A DNA stretch of 64,000 bases from Dyadobacter psychrotolerans (GTDB lineage: Bacteria > Bacteroidota > Bacteroidia > Cytophagales > Spirosomataceae), in contig NZ_SMFL01000001.1 in the NCBI RefSeq assembly GCF_004349265.1, forward strand, positions 248,001 to 312,000, in the 5' to 3' direction. The notes beneath the pieces are model-generated. The model did no database searches and was not told the DNA's origin. It worked only from the letters and a program-made list of their open reading frames with translations. A program made the position numbers and the translations under genes. Of this stretch, positions 26,559 to 35,314 are shown in pieces (positions within the stretch are counted from its first letter, which is position 1; the number at the start of each line of letters is the position of its first letter).

Positions 26559-26999
26559 ATGGAATCATTGAATCTTCCCGCGTTCGAATACAAAGTTAAG
26601 CAGGTAAACGGGAAACCATATATTTTTGACATTATACGCAGAAAATTCGTTTCGCTTACGCCTGAGGAATGGGTGCGCCAGCATTTTATACATCTCCTTA
26701 TCAATCAATATGGTTATCCCAAATCCTTATTTGCGATTGAAACGGGAATGAAATACAATACACTTGCCAAAAGAACCGACATCATGATTCTGGCCGGAGA
26801 CGGCAGTCCTTTTTTGCTGGTTGAATGCAAAGCGCCGTTTATCTCTGTTGGAGAAGCTGCATTGGCCCAGATCAGCCGGTACAATTTCACGCTGCGACCA
26901 ACTTATCTGGCCGCAACAAATGGCATGAGCCACTATTGTTTTCAGGCTGTTAATGGCCGGATTGAGTACCTGGACGATTTTCCGGTTTACAGACAGTAA
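26559..26999 (+). CDS. HsdR N-terminal-like nuclease-fold protein, stand-alone
   Basis: A 146-residue protein that corresponds only to the type I restriction enzyme R-subunit N-terminal domain. The PD-(D/E)XK site is complete: a Glu in FAIETGMKY, the Asp in RTDIMIL and E-x-K in LLVECKAPF, followed by QISRYN. No helicase part, modification or specificity subunit is nearby, so this is not a restriction system. Stand-alone copies of this size are a recurring Bacteroidota housekeeping-type gene of unknown job; a nuclease role is a plausible inference. It is transcribed away from AMP nucleosidase. Confidence 0.82.
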   Translation: MESLNLPAFEYKVKQVNGKPYIFDIIRRKFVSLTPEEWVRQHFIHLLINQYGYPKSLFAIETGMKYNTLAKRTDIMILAGDGSPFLLVECKAPFISVGEAALAQISRYNFTLRPTYLAATNGMSHYCFQAVNGRIEYLDDFPVYRQ

Positions 27000-27025
27000 T
27001 TTAATTTCTGATTATTTTTAAAATA

Positions 27026-27064
27026 GAAAACGCCTGTCAAATCTGAAGTCTGACAGGCGTTTTC
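27026..27064. terminator. Bidirectional terminator
   Basis: A perfect 14-bp stem (27026-27039 with 27051-27064, core ACGCCTGTCA) with an 11-base loop, flanked by A-rich and T-rich sides. It lies between the convergent HsdR-like and YceI genes and can end both transcripts. Confidence 0.8.
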
Positions 27065-27097
27065 GGTAACTTTCTGACGGAATTTCAGTTCCTAAGA

Positions 27098-27724
27098 TTA
27101 TTTCGCTGCTACCAATTTAACATCGATAGTGAAATCATCATTGATCATTTTGTCACCAAGATTTTCAAAGAATGACTTGGAGTTGTATTTAATATCGTAT
27201 TTAGAACGGTCAACAACCAATGTACCAGTTGCTTCTGCACCAGTTGAGGTAGTTTTAACAGTTACAGGGAAAGTAGTTGGTTTTGTGATTCCTTTGATAG
27301 TAAGGTTACCGGTAACGTCATAAACACCAGCGCTTTTTGGAGCAACTTTTGTTACTACGAAAGTTGCAGTAGGATGTTTTTCGACCGAAAAGAAATCATC
27401 TGATTTCAAGTGACCAATCAGTTTACCGTTGTACTCTTTGTCTGTAAGGTCAGTACAAGTGATGCTTGTAAGATCAGCAACAAATTTACCACCAGTCAGT
27501 TTCGCGCCGTCCATAGTGATAACGCCTTCTTTCAAAGAAATTTTGCCGGTATGCTCACCTGTGACTTTTTTTCCAAGCCATGTAAGTTCGCTTTTTGAAG
27601 CATTTACCTTATAGTTTGTTGCTTTTGCTTTACCAGCATCTGCCGCCGAAACTGCTGAAGAAACAAAAAGAGCAAGTGCAAGAGATGCAACAAAAGATTT
27701 CACTGAGTTCATTGTAGTTTTCAT
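27098..27724 (-). CDS. YceI family periplasmic protein
   Basis: A 208-residue exported protein with a signal peptide (about 1-27, ending SSAVSAADA) and the YceI lipocalin-like beta barrel that binds isoprenoid-type lipids. Typical blocks are [41 protein letters not shown] and [16 protein letters not shown], with the terminal [11 protein letters not shown]. The physiological role in Bacteroidota is unclear. It lies 30 bases downstream of a MarR regulator on the same strand, which suggests joint control. Confidence 0.93.
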   Translation of the reverse strand: MKTTMNSVKSFVASLALALFVSSAVSAADAGKAKATNYKVNASKSELTWLGKKVTGEHTGKISLKEGVITMDGAKLTGGKFVADLTSITCTDLTDKEYNGKLIGHLKSDDFFSVEKHPTATFVVTKVAPKSAGVYDVTGNLTIKGITKPTTFPVTVKTTSTGAEATGTLVVDRSKYDIKYNSKSFFENLGDKMINDDFTIDVKLVAAK

Positions 27725-27754
27725 TAAATTGTAATTGATTGTTGTTTACTGTTA

Positions 27755-28225
27755 TTATAAATTATTGTTTTCTGCTTCACGCATCTTATCGAGCAGGCTG
27801 CTCATCAAATCTGCTTCTTCCGGAGTGATCACAGAACTAAGACCGTTTTCCCACTCTTCAAGTGCCGGATCCATTTTGGATAAAAGATCAAGACCTGCCG
27901 GTGTAATCACTACATCAACAGCGCGTCGGTCACTCGGACAGGAAGTGCGTTCTGCCCAGCCTTTTACCAAAAGTTTGTCGATCAGCCTGGATGTATTCGA
28001 ATTTTTATCCAGCATACGCTCGGCTATTTCAGTAACCTTGATCGCATTTGACTGCTGCCCTCTTAAAATCCTCAGCACATTGTATTGCTGGGAAGTTATA
28101 TCATGTTCCTTAAAAAGCTCTAACTGCTTATAGCCCAACCAATTGCTCGTATACGTCAGATTAATAGAAAGCCTTTGATAAGGACTTCGAAATTTTTTCT
28201 GTTTTATATCAGTTTCAATAGACAT
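27755..28225 (-). CDS. MarR-family transcriptional regulator
   Basis: A 156-residue winged-helix regulator. The DNA-binding region spans about 40-110: QYNVLRILRGQ, KVTEIAERMLDKNSNTSRLIDKLLVKGWAER and a wing with CPSDRRAVDVVITPAG. N- and C-terminal helices form the dimer. Family members usually repress their own operon and respond to small aromatic compounds or oxidation; a cysteine is present in the wing (TSCPSD), where OhrR-type sensing is not expected. It probably controls itself and the YceI gene behind it. An ATG four codons upstream (28237) is an alternative start. Confidence 0.9.
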   Translation of the reverse strand: MSIETDIKQKKFRSPYQRLSINLTYTSNWLGYKQLELFKEHDITSQQYNVLRILRGQQSNAIKVTEIAERMLDKNSNTSRLIDKLLVKGWAERTSCPSDRRAVDVVITPAGLDLLSKMDPALEEWENGLSSVITPEEADLMSSLLDKMREAENNNL

Positions 28226-28391
28226 GGTCTGAATCATTTAAGATGCAATACTTATGTATATACATTTAATGTAGTAACATGTATTTATCTTTTAATGGTT
28301 CATTGTTTGAAGAAAAATTTTGATTTATATTTTTACTAAATTTCAAATATTTAAAAATCAGACACTTAAACCTTTTACAAAATTCAATTAA

Positions 28392-28979
28392 ATGTTTCAG
28401 TTAAAGAAAAAACTAATACTTGCTTCCAATTCTCCGAGAAGAAAACAACTGTTATCAGAAGCTGGATTTGAATTTGAATTAAAGGTTTTGCCGACAGATG
28501 AAAGTTTTCCCGCCGATCTTGCGTCAAATCAGGTGGCTGGATTTATTTCACACGAAAAGGCAGAAATGTTCAAAAGTCCGGCAAACAGTGATAAACTTGT
28601 CCTGACAGCAGATACGGTTGTTATTCAGGACAATCAGATTCTGGGCAAACCGGCAAACCGGGATGACGCGTTCCGGATGTTGAAAATGATGTCCGGAAAT
28701 TCACATCAGGTCGTTACAGCGGTTAGCATTTTGCACGAAAATACGATCACAACCGTATCGGATACTGCACTGGTTACGTTCCTGCAACTGGATGATGCGG
28801 AAATAAACTACTATATTGAGCAATATAAACCGTTTGACAAAGCGGGATCCTACGGAATTCAAGAGTGGATTGGCATGATTGGTATCGAAAAAATTGAAGG
28901 ATCATTTTATACGATCATGGGTCTTCCGGTACATTTGGTTTACCAGCTGCTAAAACCTTACATGAATACTTCATCATAA
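28392..28979 (+). CDS. maf: Maf-like nucleoside triphosphate pyrophosphatase
   Basis: Hydrolyses non-canonical or excess nucleoside triphosphates, probably dTTP/UTP, to the monophosphate and pyrophosphate. The 195-residue protein has ILASNSPRRKQLLSEAGF at the N-terminus, LTADTVVI with the catalytic Asp, the KPANRDDAFRMLKMMSGNSHQVVTAV block and KPFDKAGSYGIQEW, which is the pattern of the YhdE-type dTTP/UTP group. Transcribed alone, divergent from the MarR gene. Confidence 0.93.
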   Translation: MFQLKKKLILASNSPRRKQLLSEAGFEFELKVLPTDESFPADLASNQVAGFISHEKAEMFKSPANSDKLVLTADTVVIQDNQILGKPANRDDAFRMLKMMSGNSHQVVTAVSILHENTITTVSDTALVTFLQLDDAEINYYIEQYKPFDKAGSYGIQEWIGMIGIEKIEGSFYTIMGLPVHLVYQLLKPYMNTSS

Positions 28980-28982
28980 TAA

Positions 28983-29171
28983 GAGCCTGTTAAAATTCAT
29001 TCTGTAATTTGTTTATGCTATTTTTTAGCTACAACCGCGTCAAATTTTTCCGCGATAGCTCGCTATCGCGCGGCGCACCGTCACTATAAAAATTAACCTT
29101 GTTTCGCCGCGCGACGGTCGCTCAAAAAATGAGCGATAAACAATTTTACATTCTAAATCTAAACAGGCTTT
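28983..29171. repeat. Imperfectly palindromic element of about 190 bp
   Basis: The segment opens with AGCCTGTT and closes with AACAGGCT. Over about 35 bases each end the sequences are related as inverted copies (both contain a TGTAA...TTGTTTAT block). The inner halves also mirror each other, and the middle holds a perfect 20-base palindrome CGCGATAGCTCGCTATCGCG at 29051-29070. There is no coding sequence inside. It looks like a small non-autonomous mobile element (MITE-like) or a large structured RNA end; no target duplication could be seen. It fills the gap between maf and the GH13 gene. Confidence 0.6.
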
Positions 29172-29197
29172 AAATTCCCAACCGACCGACACTTTTC

Positions 29198-30694
29198 ATG
29201 ATAACTGATAAAACGAAATTTATTCCGCGCGTCTGTTACGAGATTTTTGTCCGTTCCTTTTGCGACTCCAACGGTGACGGCATTGGTGATTTAAACGGCA
29301 TCATTTCAAAACTGGACTATCTCCGGGATCTTGGAATTGAGGCAATCTGGCTTACACCTGTACACCCTTCTCCGAGTTATCACAAATATGATGTCGTCGA
29401 TTTCTACGAAATAGATCCTGAATACGGCACACTTAACGATTTTAGAAACCTGCTTTCCCAGGCGCATGAGCGTGGCATAGCCGTTTATCTTGATCTGATC
29501 GTAAACCACATCAGCACTTTGCACCCCTGGTTTATTGAAGCAAGCAAAAGTCCCGATAATCCATACCGAAAGTTTTTCTGGTGGATGACACCTGAAAAAA
29601 TTGAAGAATTAGGTATTGGTAAAAGAGAGACTTCGGCAGATTCGGATGAGGTTTATCCATGGCATGACAATCCCGGCGATGAGGAACAGTTTTACGGGAT
29701 GTTCTGGAAAGGCATGCCGGACCTGAATTATGATTCGGAAGAACTGCGGTTTGAACTCTCCAAAATTATTTATTTCTGGCTTATCGATATCGGTGTGGAT
29801 GGCTTCCGGCTCGATGCAGCCCGCCACATTTATCCGCCCTGGGTGGAATATAATAACCAGAATTTTTGGTGGTATTTTGATTATTTTGTCAGAAACATTA
29901 AACCAGAGGCCTACACAGTCGGTGAAATCTGGGCGCCGGCTGCCGAGGTTGCTCCTTACTTTAAAAACCTGAACGGAGCCTTTCATTTCGATTTGAGTTT
30001 TGCGCTGCAACGGATTTTGATAAAAGAAAAAGATGAAAACCTGATTGCAAAATTGTTGGAAAGTTATCTCCTGTTTGCAAAATACAACCCGTTATTTGTC
30101 GATGCGACTATCCTGACCAATCACGACCAGGACAGGATCGGGAGTGTAGTCGCCAACAATACCGGTAAAATAAAACTAGCAGCATCCGTCCTGCTTACCT
30201 TACCTGGACAGCCTTATATTTATTATGGTGAAGAGCTCGGAATGCTCGGCACTAAACCTGATCCTTATATACGCGAACCTTTCTTGTGGACTGAAAAAGC
30301 GGACGATCCGGATCGCACGGCATGGATACAGTCTGAATTTTCAACCCTGAAAAATATACAACCCCTTGCGCAACAGGAAGCGGATCCCCAATCGGTTTTT
30401 AACCATTACAAAACCTTAATTGCGCTTAGAAAAAGTGAGCCTGCACTTGGTCAGACAATTGCTCCAAACCTGCTAAATGTTCACCTTTTAGACGATGAAC
30501 TCCTCGCCTATCTCCGTCCGAATGTTGACAAATCGGTTTTGATTATTCATAATTTATCAGGAAATGCAAAAACTGTTCAGCTTCCTGAGGAAAAGAAAAA
30601 TTTTAAAACTGTGCTTTTTGCAAGTGATAAAATCGTCAGCGAAGTAAATTCAAGCTGGAACCTGCCGCCTTTCGCAAGTCTGGTTTTATGCTGA
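29198..30694 (+). CDS. GH13 alpha-amylase family enzyme (trehalose synthase/oligoglucosidase-like)
   Basis: A 498-residue cytoplasmic enzyme without signal peptide. The GH13 regions are all present: VYLDLIVNHIS (region I), GFRLDAARHI with the nucleophile Asp (II), VGEIWAP with the acid/base Glu (III) and TNHDQDR with the third Asp (IV). The N-terminal CYEIFVRSFCDSNGDGIGDLNGI marks the subfamily of trehalose synthases and oligo-1,6-glucosidases, and the length fits either. It probably acts on short alpha-glucans or trehalose inside the cell. The exact reaction is undecided. Confidence 0.88.
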   Translation: MITDKTKFIPRVCYEIFVRSFCDSNGDGIGDLNGIISKLDYLRDLGIEAIWLTPVHPSPSYHKYDVVDFYEIDPEYGTLNDFRNLLSQAHERGIAVYLDLIVNHISTLHPWFIEASKSPDNPYRKFFWWMTPEKIEELGIGKRETSADSDEVYPWHDNPGDEEQFYGMFWKGMPDLNYDSEELRFELSKIIYFWLIDIGVDGFRLDAARHIYPPWVEYNNQNFWWYFDYFVRNIKPEAYTVGEIWAPAAEVAPYFKNLNGAFHFDLSFALQRILIKEKDENLIAKLLESYLLFAKYNPLFVDATILTNHDQDRIGSVVANNTGKIKLAASVLLTLPGQPYIYYGEELGMLGTKPDPYIREPFLWTEKADDPDRTAWIQSEFSTLKNIQPLAQQEADPQSVFNHYKTLIALRKSEPALGQTIAPNLLNVHLLDDELLAYLRPNVDKSVLIIHNLSGNAKTVQLPEEKKNFKTVLFASDKIVSEVNSSWNLPPFASLVLC

Positions 30695-30759
30695 AAACAA
30701 TGACAGTAGTAGGACGCAAGCCGGCATATCTTTTATCTGACAAAAAGAAAAACCTGAAA

Positions 30760-31779
30760 ATGAAACCAACTTCTTTACTTCTTTTGGCGTGCTGTTTTCT
30801 GCTAACCGGCAGCGTTCTACTGGCACAGAAAGCTTATCCAACAATGGGCAAAATCATTTATGAAGATGCCGCATTTGAGAAGCTGCTCCCCAAATCCTCA
30901 AAGATCGAAGTACTTGCATCCGGTTTTGAGTGGTCGGAAGGACCGGTTTGGAATAAAGAAGGCGGATATTTGCTGTTTTCGGACGTGCCTAAAAACACCG
31001 TTTATAAATGGGAAGAAAAATCAGGACTTTCCGTTTTTCTCAAACCTTCGGGGTATACGGGCCTGGGTGAATACAGCGATGAACCGGGAAGTAACGGACT
31101 ATTTATTGACAGCAAAGGCAGGTTAATTTCCTCCGAACACGGAGATCGCCGTATTTCTGCTATGTCTTTGACTTTGGGAGGAAAAATCACGTTAAGTGAT
31201 AATTATGAAGGCAAACGTTTAAACAGCCCGAATGATGTTGTTCAGCATAAAACAAATGGCAGCTACTATTTCACCGATCCACCATACGGACTTGCTAAAA
31301 AACAGGATGACCCGTCGAGAGAAGTAAAACAATTTGGTGTGTACAGAATAAGTCCGGAAGGAAAAACGACCTTGCAGATTGGAGATCTGTCCCGACCAAA
31401 CGGACTTGCTTTTTCTACTGATGGAAAATTACTTTATGTAGCACAGTCGGATCCCGAGAAAGCAATCTGGATGTCTTATCCGGTTGATAATGATGGAAAT
31501 ATAGGCAAAGGAAAACTGCTTTACGATGCAACTGCAATGGTAAAGGCAGGTTCCGCAGGTTTACCCGATGGTTTTAAGGTTGATCAAAATGGCAATATCT
31601 GGTCGTCCGGCCCGGGAGGTTTATTGGTTATTACACCTGCTGGAAAATTACTTGGGAGAATTGAAATGGGAGAACTGACGTCCAACTGCGCCTGGGGAAA
31701 TGATGGAACCGTCCTTTACCTGACTGTCGACGGTTATCTGTGCCGTATAAAGACAAATACAAAAGGAGCCGGATGGTAA
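30760..31779 (+). CDS. Exported SMP-30/gluconolactonase family protein
   Basis: A 339-residue six-bladed propeller hydrolase, probably opening sugar lactones in the periplasm. The start at 30760 gives a signal peptide MKPTSLLLLACCFLLTGSVLLAQ; the frame is open to 30688, inside the preceding GH13 gene, but that leader has no function. Family motifs: SEGPVWNKEG with the metal-site Glu, NGLFIDSKGRL, NSPNDVV with the metal-site Asn, RPNGLAFS and GLPDGFKVDQNGNIW with the metal-site Asp. It follows the GH13 gene closely and could be cotranscribed. Confidence 0.88.
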   Translation: MKPTSLLLLACCFLLTGSVLLAQKAYPTMGKIIYEDAAFEKLLPKSSKIEVLASGFEWSEGPVWNKEGGYLLFSDVPKNTVYKWEEKSGLSVFLKPSGYTGLGEYSDEPGSNGLFIDSKGRLISSEHGDRRISAMSLTLGGKITLSDNYEGKRLNSPNDVVQHKTNGSYYFTDPPYGLAKKQDDPSREVKQFGVYRISPEGKTTLQIGDLSRPNGLAFSTDGKLLYVAQSDPEKAIWMSYPVDNDGNIGKGKLLYDATAMVKAGSAGLPDGFKVDQNGNIWSSGPGGLLVITPAGKLLGRIEMGELTSNCAWGNDGTVLYLTVDGYLCRIKTNTKGAGW

Positions 31780-31788
31780 CCCGGCTCC
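31765..31788 (+). terminator. Terminator overlapping the lactonase stop codon
   Basis: GGAGCCGG (31765-31772) pairs with CCGGCTCC (31781-31788) across a loop that contains the TAA stop of the lactonase gene. A run of T follows at 31795. The convergent gene ends at 31793, so the structure is shared. Confidence 0.65.
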
Positions 31789-31792
31789 GCGA

Positions 31793-32410
31793 TCATTTTT
31801 TATCAAATCCCCTCAAATTCATTAGGGTTGATTCTACTTCACTTTTTACCCTTGGCCAATCTGATTTCCCGTTTTTGTAGATATTCGTGTACGCTTTGTA
31901 AAGCGTCAGCTGATCTGCAGTGAGTTTGTCAAGATCTCTTGAAATCATATCACGATCGTTGGCATTTGATGTCTTATATTTTTCCAAAAGCATGTTCCAA
32001 CGCCGTTCGGTAATATCAAGTTCGTACAAAACAACATCCGCCATCTTGTCCATCTCAGTATACAAAGCAATGAGCTTTTGATTATAATCAACATTTCCGG
32101 AAATAACGGGAACTGAATTTTCTGTTTTGGTATCTGCTAATCTCCCATAATCCTTTCGGTATGTTTCTGAATTCCTTGTTTCTGTGGCAGAAATTACGGG
32201 GGTATATGAACTTTTCGAAACCGGCCTGCGGTAACTGCTGTCCGTCGTCGAACCCGATGAGAGATAATCACCATGTTTGCTGGTAGTCGTTGTTGCTGTA
32301 CTCCTTCCGTTATCCGATTTGGAAAGAGTCCCTGACATATTTTTCACCCCTGTGCAGGAAAAACCGGCATAAACGGCAAAAACAAAAAACAGTAAATTTT
32401 TGGTTTTCAT
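31793..32410 (-). CDS. Hypothetical lipoprotein, 205 aa
   Basis: A 205-residue protein with an N-terminal hydrophobic signal ending in YAGFSC, a plausible lipobox. Residues 25-95 are rich in Ser, Thr and charged residues and probably disordered; residues 105-205 are predicted helical (YNQKLIALYTEMDKMADVVLYEL and later heptad-like stretches). No family recognised. It lies 12 bases downstream of an outer-membrane barrel gene on the same strand and could be its partner. Confidence 0.75.
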   Translation of the reverse strand: MKTKNLLFFVFAVYAGFSCTGVKNMSGTLSKSDNGRSTATTTTSKHGDYLSSGSTTDSSYRRPVSKSSYTPVISATETRNSETYRKDYGRLADTKTENSVPVISGNVDYNQKLIALYTEMDKMADVVLYELDITERRWNMLLEKYKTSNANDRDMISRDLDKLTADQLTLYKAYTNIYKNGKSDWPRVKSEVESTLMNLRGFDKK

Positions 32411-32422
32411 ACCCTGAATGAT

Positions 32423-32941
32423 TTAGAAATTATGTCTTAAACCGATGTTAAGATTAGGATTGAAATAGAATATCTTAGGCAATAATTCTATATAACCGCC
32501 ACCTTCAACAAAAAACGAAGTTGGTTTGTTGGCAAAGAAAAATTCAAGTCCGGCGGTTGCAGAAGGTCCTGTGGAAATGTTGGTTGTGTGCACCGAATTT
32601 ATGTTTCTATCAGGATAATAACGTCGCGAGTTCAACTGGACTCCTACTCCGCCGTAAGCCATCATCCGGTCGTTCAGGAAGGGAACGTACCAAAGATAGG
32701 TGCCATTAAAGGTTAGTCCGATGTTGCCCAGATCATCCTTGGAGCTCTTATACGTTTTCTTGTTTTTGAGAAAACCGGTGTAGGTACCTATTGTCAGGTC
32801 CAGCCCGTTACGATCCCCATACTTACGAAGACTGACACCGGTTGGTTCCCCAATTTTAAACCCGATTGCCCACTTTTGGGTTTGCGCACTGGCAATGAAC
32901 ACTGTTAGTGAGAATGCGATAATCAAAAAATATTTTTTCAT
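32423..32941 (-). CDS. Outer-membrane beta-barrel protein, 172 aa
   Basis: From the ATG at 32941 the product has a signal peptide (MKKYFLIIAFSLTVFIASAQ) and about 150 residues of alternating hydrophobic and polar strands ending in GLRHNF, with a terminal Phe as in outer-membrane barrels. Eight strands would fit this length. Conserved-looking parts are GFKIGEPTGVSLRKYG and FVEGGGYIEL. The frame is open 31 codons further upstream but that leader is not a signal peptide. Function unknown; the next gene encodes a lipoprotein. Confidence 0.8.
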   Translation of the reverse strand: MKKYFLIIAFSLTVFIASAQTQKWAIGFKIGEPTGVSLRKYGDRNGLDLTIGTYTGFLKNKKTYKSSKDDLGNIGLTFNGTYLWYVPFLNDRMMAYGGVGVQLNSRRYYPDRNINSVHTTNISTGPSATAGLEFFFANKPTSFFVEGGGYIELLPKIFYFNPNLNIGLRHNF

Positions 32942-33216
32942 AACTAAAAATAAAATGGCCAGCAAAGCCGGCAAATACAAAAATCCTGTTCTTACTGCTT
33001 TAATTAAGTTATCCGCTGATATGCAAAAAACCAACCTGGCAGCAAAGATGATAGATTAAGACAGCAAAGTATCAAATCGGTCACAACAATATTTACGTAT
33101 TGCACAATCTGATCGATTACCATTGAATCAAATTGCCGTGCCTGAATTGTTTCAGGATCATTTTATTTTTAATATTGCGCCCTGATTTGAAAAGTTGCAA
33201 ACTAACTATACACAAA

Positions 33217-33714
33217 GTGTCGCAAGGTCAAAAGAGTAAAATTTTTAATGCAAAAGATTTAATTGTTTATTTTCTTGTAGCCGGCACAGGAGCAGTAGTT
33301 CAGCTACTTTGTAGTAGTTTATTTCAGGATTGGTTTAATTTAACTTTCCAGGAATCGATTTTGCCAGCTTATGCTGCATCTTTCATTGTCGGTTTCGCAT
33401 TAACAAAATTATTTGCATTTGATGCCCGGAAATCAAACCAAAGCCGCCGGGAAATGGTCAAATTTCTAATGGTAGCTGTATTTTCAGGATTTGTAACTTA
33501 CATATTTTCAACTGCTGCCTATTACATTTCAAATAATTATTTCGAGAAATACATTTTTTTTATACCCTATTCCAAAAAAGATGTCAATGTCAATGACATG
33601 GTTTGTTACATCGTCGGAATGGGATTCAGCTTTATCAGCAATTATATTCTACACAAAACTTTTACCTTCAAAAGTACAGGCTTTTACAACCGGTTAAAAG
33701 TCCTGATCCGCTAA
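33217..33714 (+). CDS. GtrA-like membrane protein
   Basis: A polytopic inner-membrane protein with four hydrophobic helices (from the GTG start at 33217 about 18-38, 49-67, 82-105 and 128-148) and the family ending SFISNYILHKTFTFK. GtrA proteins are small flippase-like partners of glycosyltransferases in surface polysaccharide or teichoic acid modification. The GTG start yields 165 residues; the frame continues upstream to a TTG at 33133 with no family support. An extra hydrophilic loop between helices 3 and 4 (YFEKYIFFIPYSKKDVNVND) is a little long. No glycosyltransferase is adjacent. Confidence 0.75.
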   Translation: MSQGQKSKIFNAKDLIVYFLVAGTGAVVQLLCSSLFQDWFNLTFQESILPAYAASFIVGFALTKLFAFDARKSNQSRREMVKFLMVAVFSGFVTYIFSTAAYYISNNYFEKYIFFIPYSKKDVNVNDMVCYIVGMGFSFISNYILHKTFTFKSTGFYNRLKVLIR

Positions 33715-33716
33715 AC

Positions 33717-34901
33717 TTAAAGCCTTTCTATTATAATCGCGGATGCTCCTCCGCCACCGTTACAGATAGACGCCAATCCATAACGTCCGTTTTTTTGATC
33801 CAAAACAGAAAGCAGTGTCGTGATAATTCGTGCCCCCGAAGCTCCCAGTGGATGCCCCAGAGAAACTGCTCCCCCAAAAACATTTACCTGGTTGTTGCTT
33901 AGCTGCAATTCTTGCATGTAGGCCAGTGCAACTACCGCAAAAGCCTCGTTTACCTCAAAGAAATCAATATCAGAGACCGACATTCCTGCTTTTTTAAGAA
34001 CCTTCCGTGTGGCCAGAATCGGTGTTGTAGTAAACCAGGCAGGTTCCTGCTCAGCATCCGCATAAGCAACGATCCGTGCAATTGGTTTTGATCCCTTTTG
34101 ATTAACTGTTGATGCACCTGCTAGGACCAATGCAGCAGCTCCATCGTTAATCGTCGATGCGTTGGCGGCGGTAACCGATCCATCCTTTGAAAAGACAGGT
34201 TTCAGTGATGGGATTTTCTCAAATTTTACTTTTTTGTATTCTTCATCTTCGCTGATGATTACAGGCTCTCCCCCTTTCGGTGAAGGTATTTCCACATTTA
34301 CGATCTCATTTTTAAAAAATCCGTTTTCTGTTGAAAATGCACTTCTTTGATAGGATTGTATTGCAAAAGCATCCTGCTGTTCTCTGCTAATAGAATATTT
34401 GGAAGCAGTTCTGTCTCCGCAAACGCCCATTCCGATTTGGTCGTAAACATCCGTGAGGCCGTCTTTAAGCAGTCCGTCAACCAATTCTCCATTACCATAT
34501 CCATAGCCGTATCGCGCTTTGGGTAGATAAAAAGGTATTTGAGACATATTCTCCATTCCGCCGGCAACAACCACTTCTGCATCGCCAAGCTGGATGGCTT
34601 GTGCGCCAAAAACAACCGCTTTCATCCCGGAAGCGCACACTTTGTTAACAGTTGTACAAATCACATCTGGCTGTAAACCCGCGTAAATCGCTGCCTGTCT
34701 GGCCGGAGCCTGGCCAAGATTTGAGGAAATAACATTCCCCATAAATACTTCCTGTACGGCCTCCCTGGGCAAGCCCGATTTTTCAACCGCACCCTGAATG
34801 GCCGTTGCACCCAGTTTGGCAGCATGAACGGATGACAGCACACCACCAAAACTTCCGATTGGCGTACGTGCAGCAGATAAAATAAAAACTTCCTCTTTCA
34901 T
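33717..34901 (-). CDS. Acetyl-CoA C-acyltransferase (thiolase)
   Basis: Condenses two acetyl-CoA or cleaves 3-ketoacyl-CoA. The 394-residue protein has all three catalytic blocks: the nucleophile Cys in VNKVCASGMKAV (about residue 88), the GHPLGASGAR histidine and the CNGGGGASA cysteine near the C-terminus, plus NGGAAL-like NDGAAALVLAG. Biosynthetic acetoacetyl-CoA thiolase or fatty-acid degradation are both possible; no other beta-oxidation gene is adjacent. The ATG at 34901 (MKEEVFILSAARTPIGSF) is the family start; a promoter element lies 27 bases upstream. Confidence 0.94.
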   Translation of the reverse strand: MKEEVFILSAARTPIGSFGGVLSSVHAAKLGATAIQGAVEKSGLPREAVQEVFMGNVISSNLGQAPARQAAIYAGLQPDVICTTVNKVCASGMKAVVFGAQAIQLGDAEVVVAGGMENMSQIPFYLPKARYGYGYGNGELVDGLLKDGLTDVYDQIGMGVCGDRTASKYSISREQQDAFAIQSYQRSAFSTENGFFKNEIVNVEIPSPKGGEPVIISEDEEYKKVKFEKIPSLKPVFSKDGSVTAANASTINDGAAALVLAGASTVNQKGSKPIARIVAYADAEQEPAWFTTTPILATRKVLKKAGMSVSDIDFFEVNEAFAVVALAYMQELQLSNNQVNVFGGAVSLGHPLGASGARIITTLLSVLDQKNGRYGLASICNGGGGASAIIIERL

Positions 34902-34927
34902 GGTTTCTGTTTGATGAATCAATATTT

Positions 34928-34935
34928 CAAAGTTA
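34928..34935 (-). promoter_or_regulatory. Candidate thiolase promoter
   Basis: The minus strand reads TAACTTTG, a -7 element match, with TTTG (34955-34958) 19 bases upstream as -33. The -33 element falls inside the terminator hairpin of the preceding gene. Confidence 0.5.
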
Positions 34936-34945
34936 TATACAAGCA

Positions 34946-34978
34946 ACAAAGGCGCAAAGAAAATCCTTGCGCCTTTGT
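34946..34978 (-). terminator. Terminator-like hairpin after the 83-aa membrane protein gene
   Basis: ACAAAGGCGCAA (34946-34957) pairs perfectly with TTGCGCCTTTGT (34967-34978) across a 9-base loop. It lies 37 bases beyond the stop of the minus-strand gene ending at 35016. No clear T run follows. Confidence 0.6.
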
Positions 34979-35015
34979 CGAAAATCAGTGTTGAGGTTAT
35001 TAAAACCCTAATTAT

Positions 35016-35267
35016 TTATAACTCATCAGAACTTGTGGGCAAGCGTTCATATTCTCCCTTAAAAGCATAGACGCCAAAGATCATCAATCCCGCACAAATC
35101 GGAATAAAGATTAAAATGATGATTGACCATTGCAAAGTTGTGTTTGTTCTGGCGATTCCTTCTGCTGCTGCGGCTACTTTTTCAATCGCCTGCATGATCA
35201 AAAACAGGATAATAACCGGCCCCAAAACGATCCAGAGGATACCCAATATCTTTTTTAAAACATTCAT
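35016..35267 (-). CDS. Small two-helix membrane protein, 83 aa
   Basis: An 83-residue inner-membrane protein with helices at about 6-26 and 47-69, a short linker rich in Ala and Glu, and an acidic tail. It is placed 47 bases downstream of the MFS symporter on the same strand with no hairpin between, so it is probably a transporter-associated subunit or accessory protein. Similar small proteins accompany MHS-type transporters in this phylum, as far as I recall. Function not established. Confidence 0.75.
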   Translation of the reverse strand: MNVLKKILGILWIVLGPVIILFLIMQAIEKVAAAAEGIARTNTTLQWSIIILIFIPICAGLMIFGVYAFKGEYERLPTSSDEL

Positions 35268-35314
35268 ATTTTTTTAAAATAAAATTTAAAACAATGAGAC
35301 ATTTGTAAAACCGG

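Noticed and set aside
27735..28133. Plus-strand open frame of 132 codons antisense to the MarR gene
   Set aside because: Serine- and leucine-rich shadow of a clear MarR-family gene.
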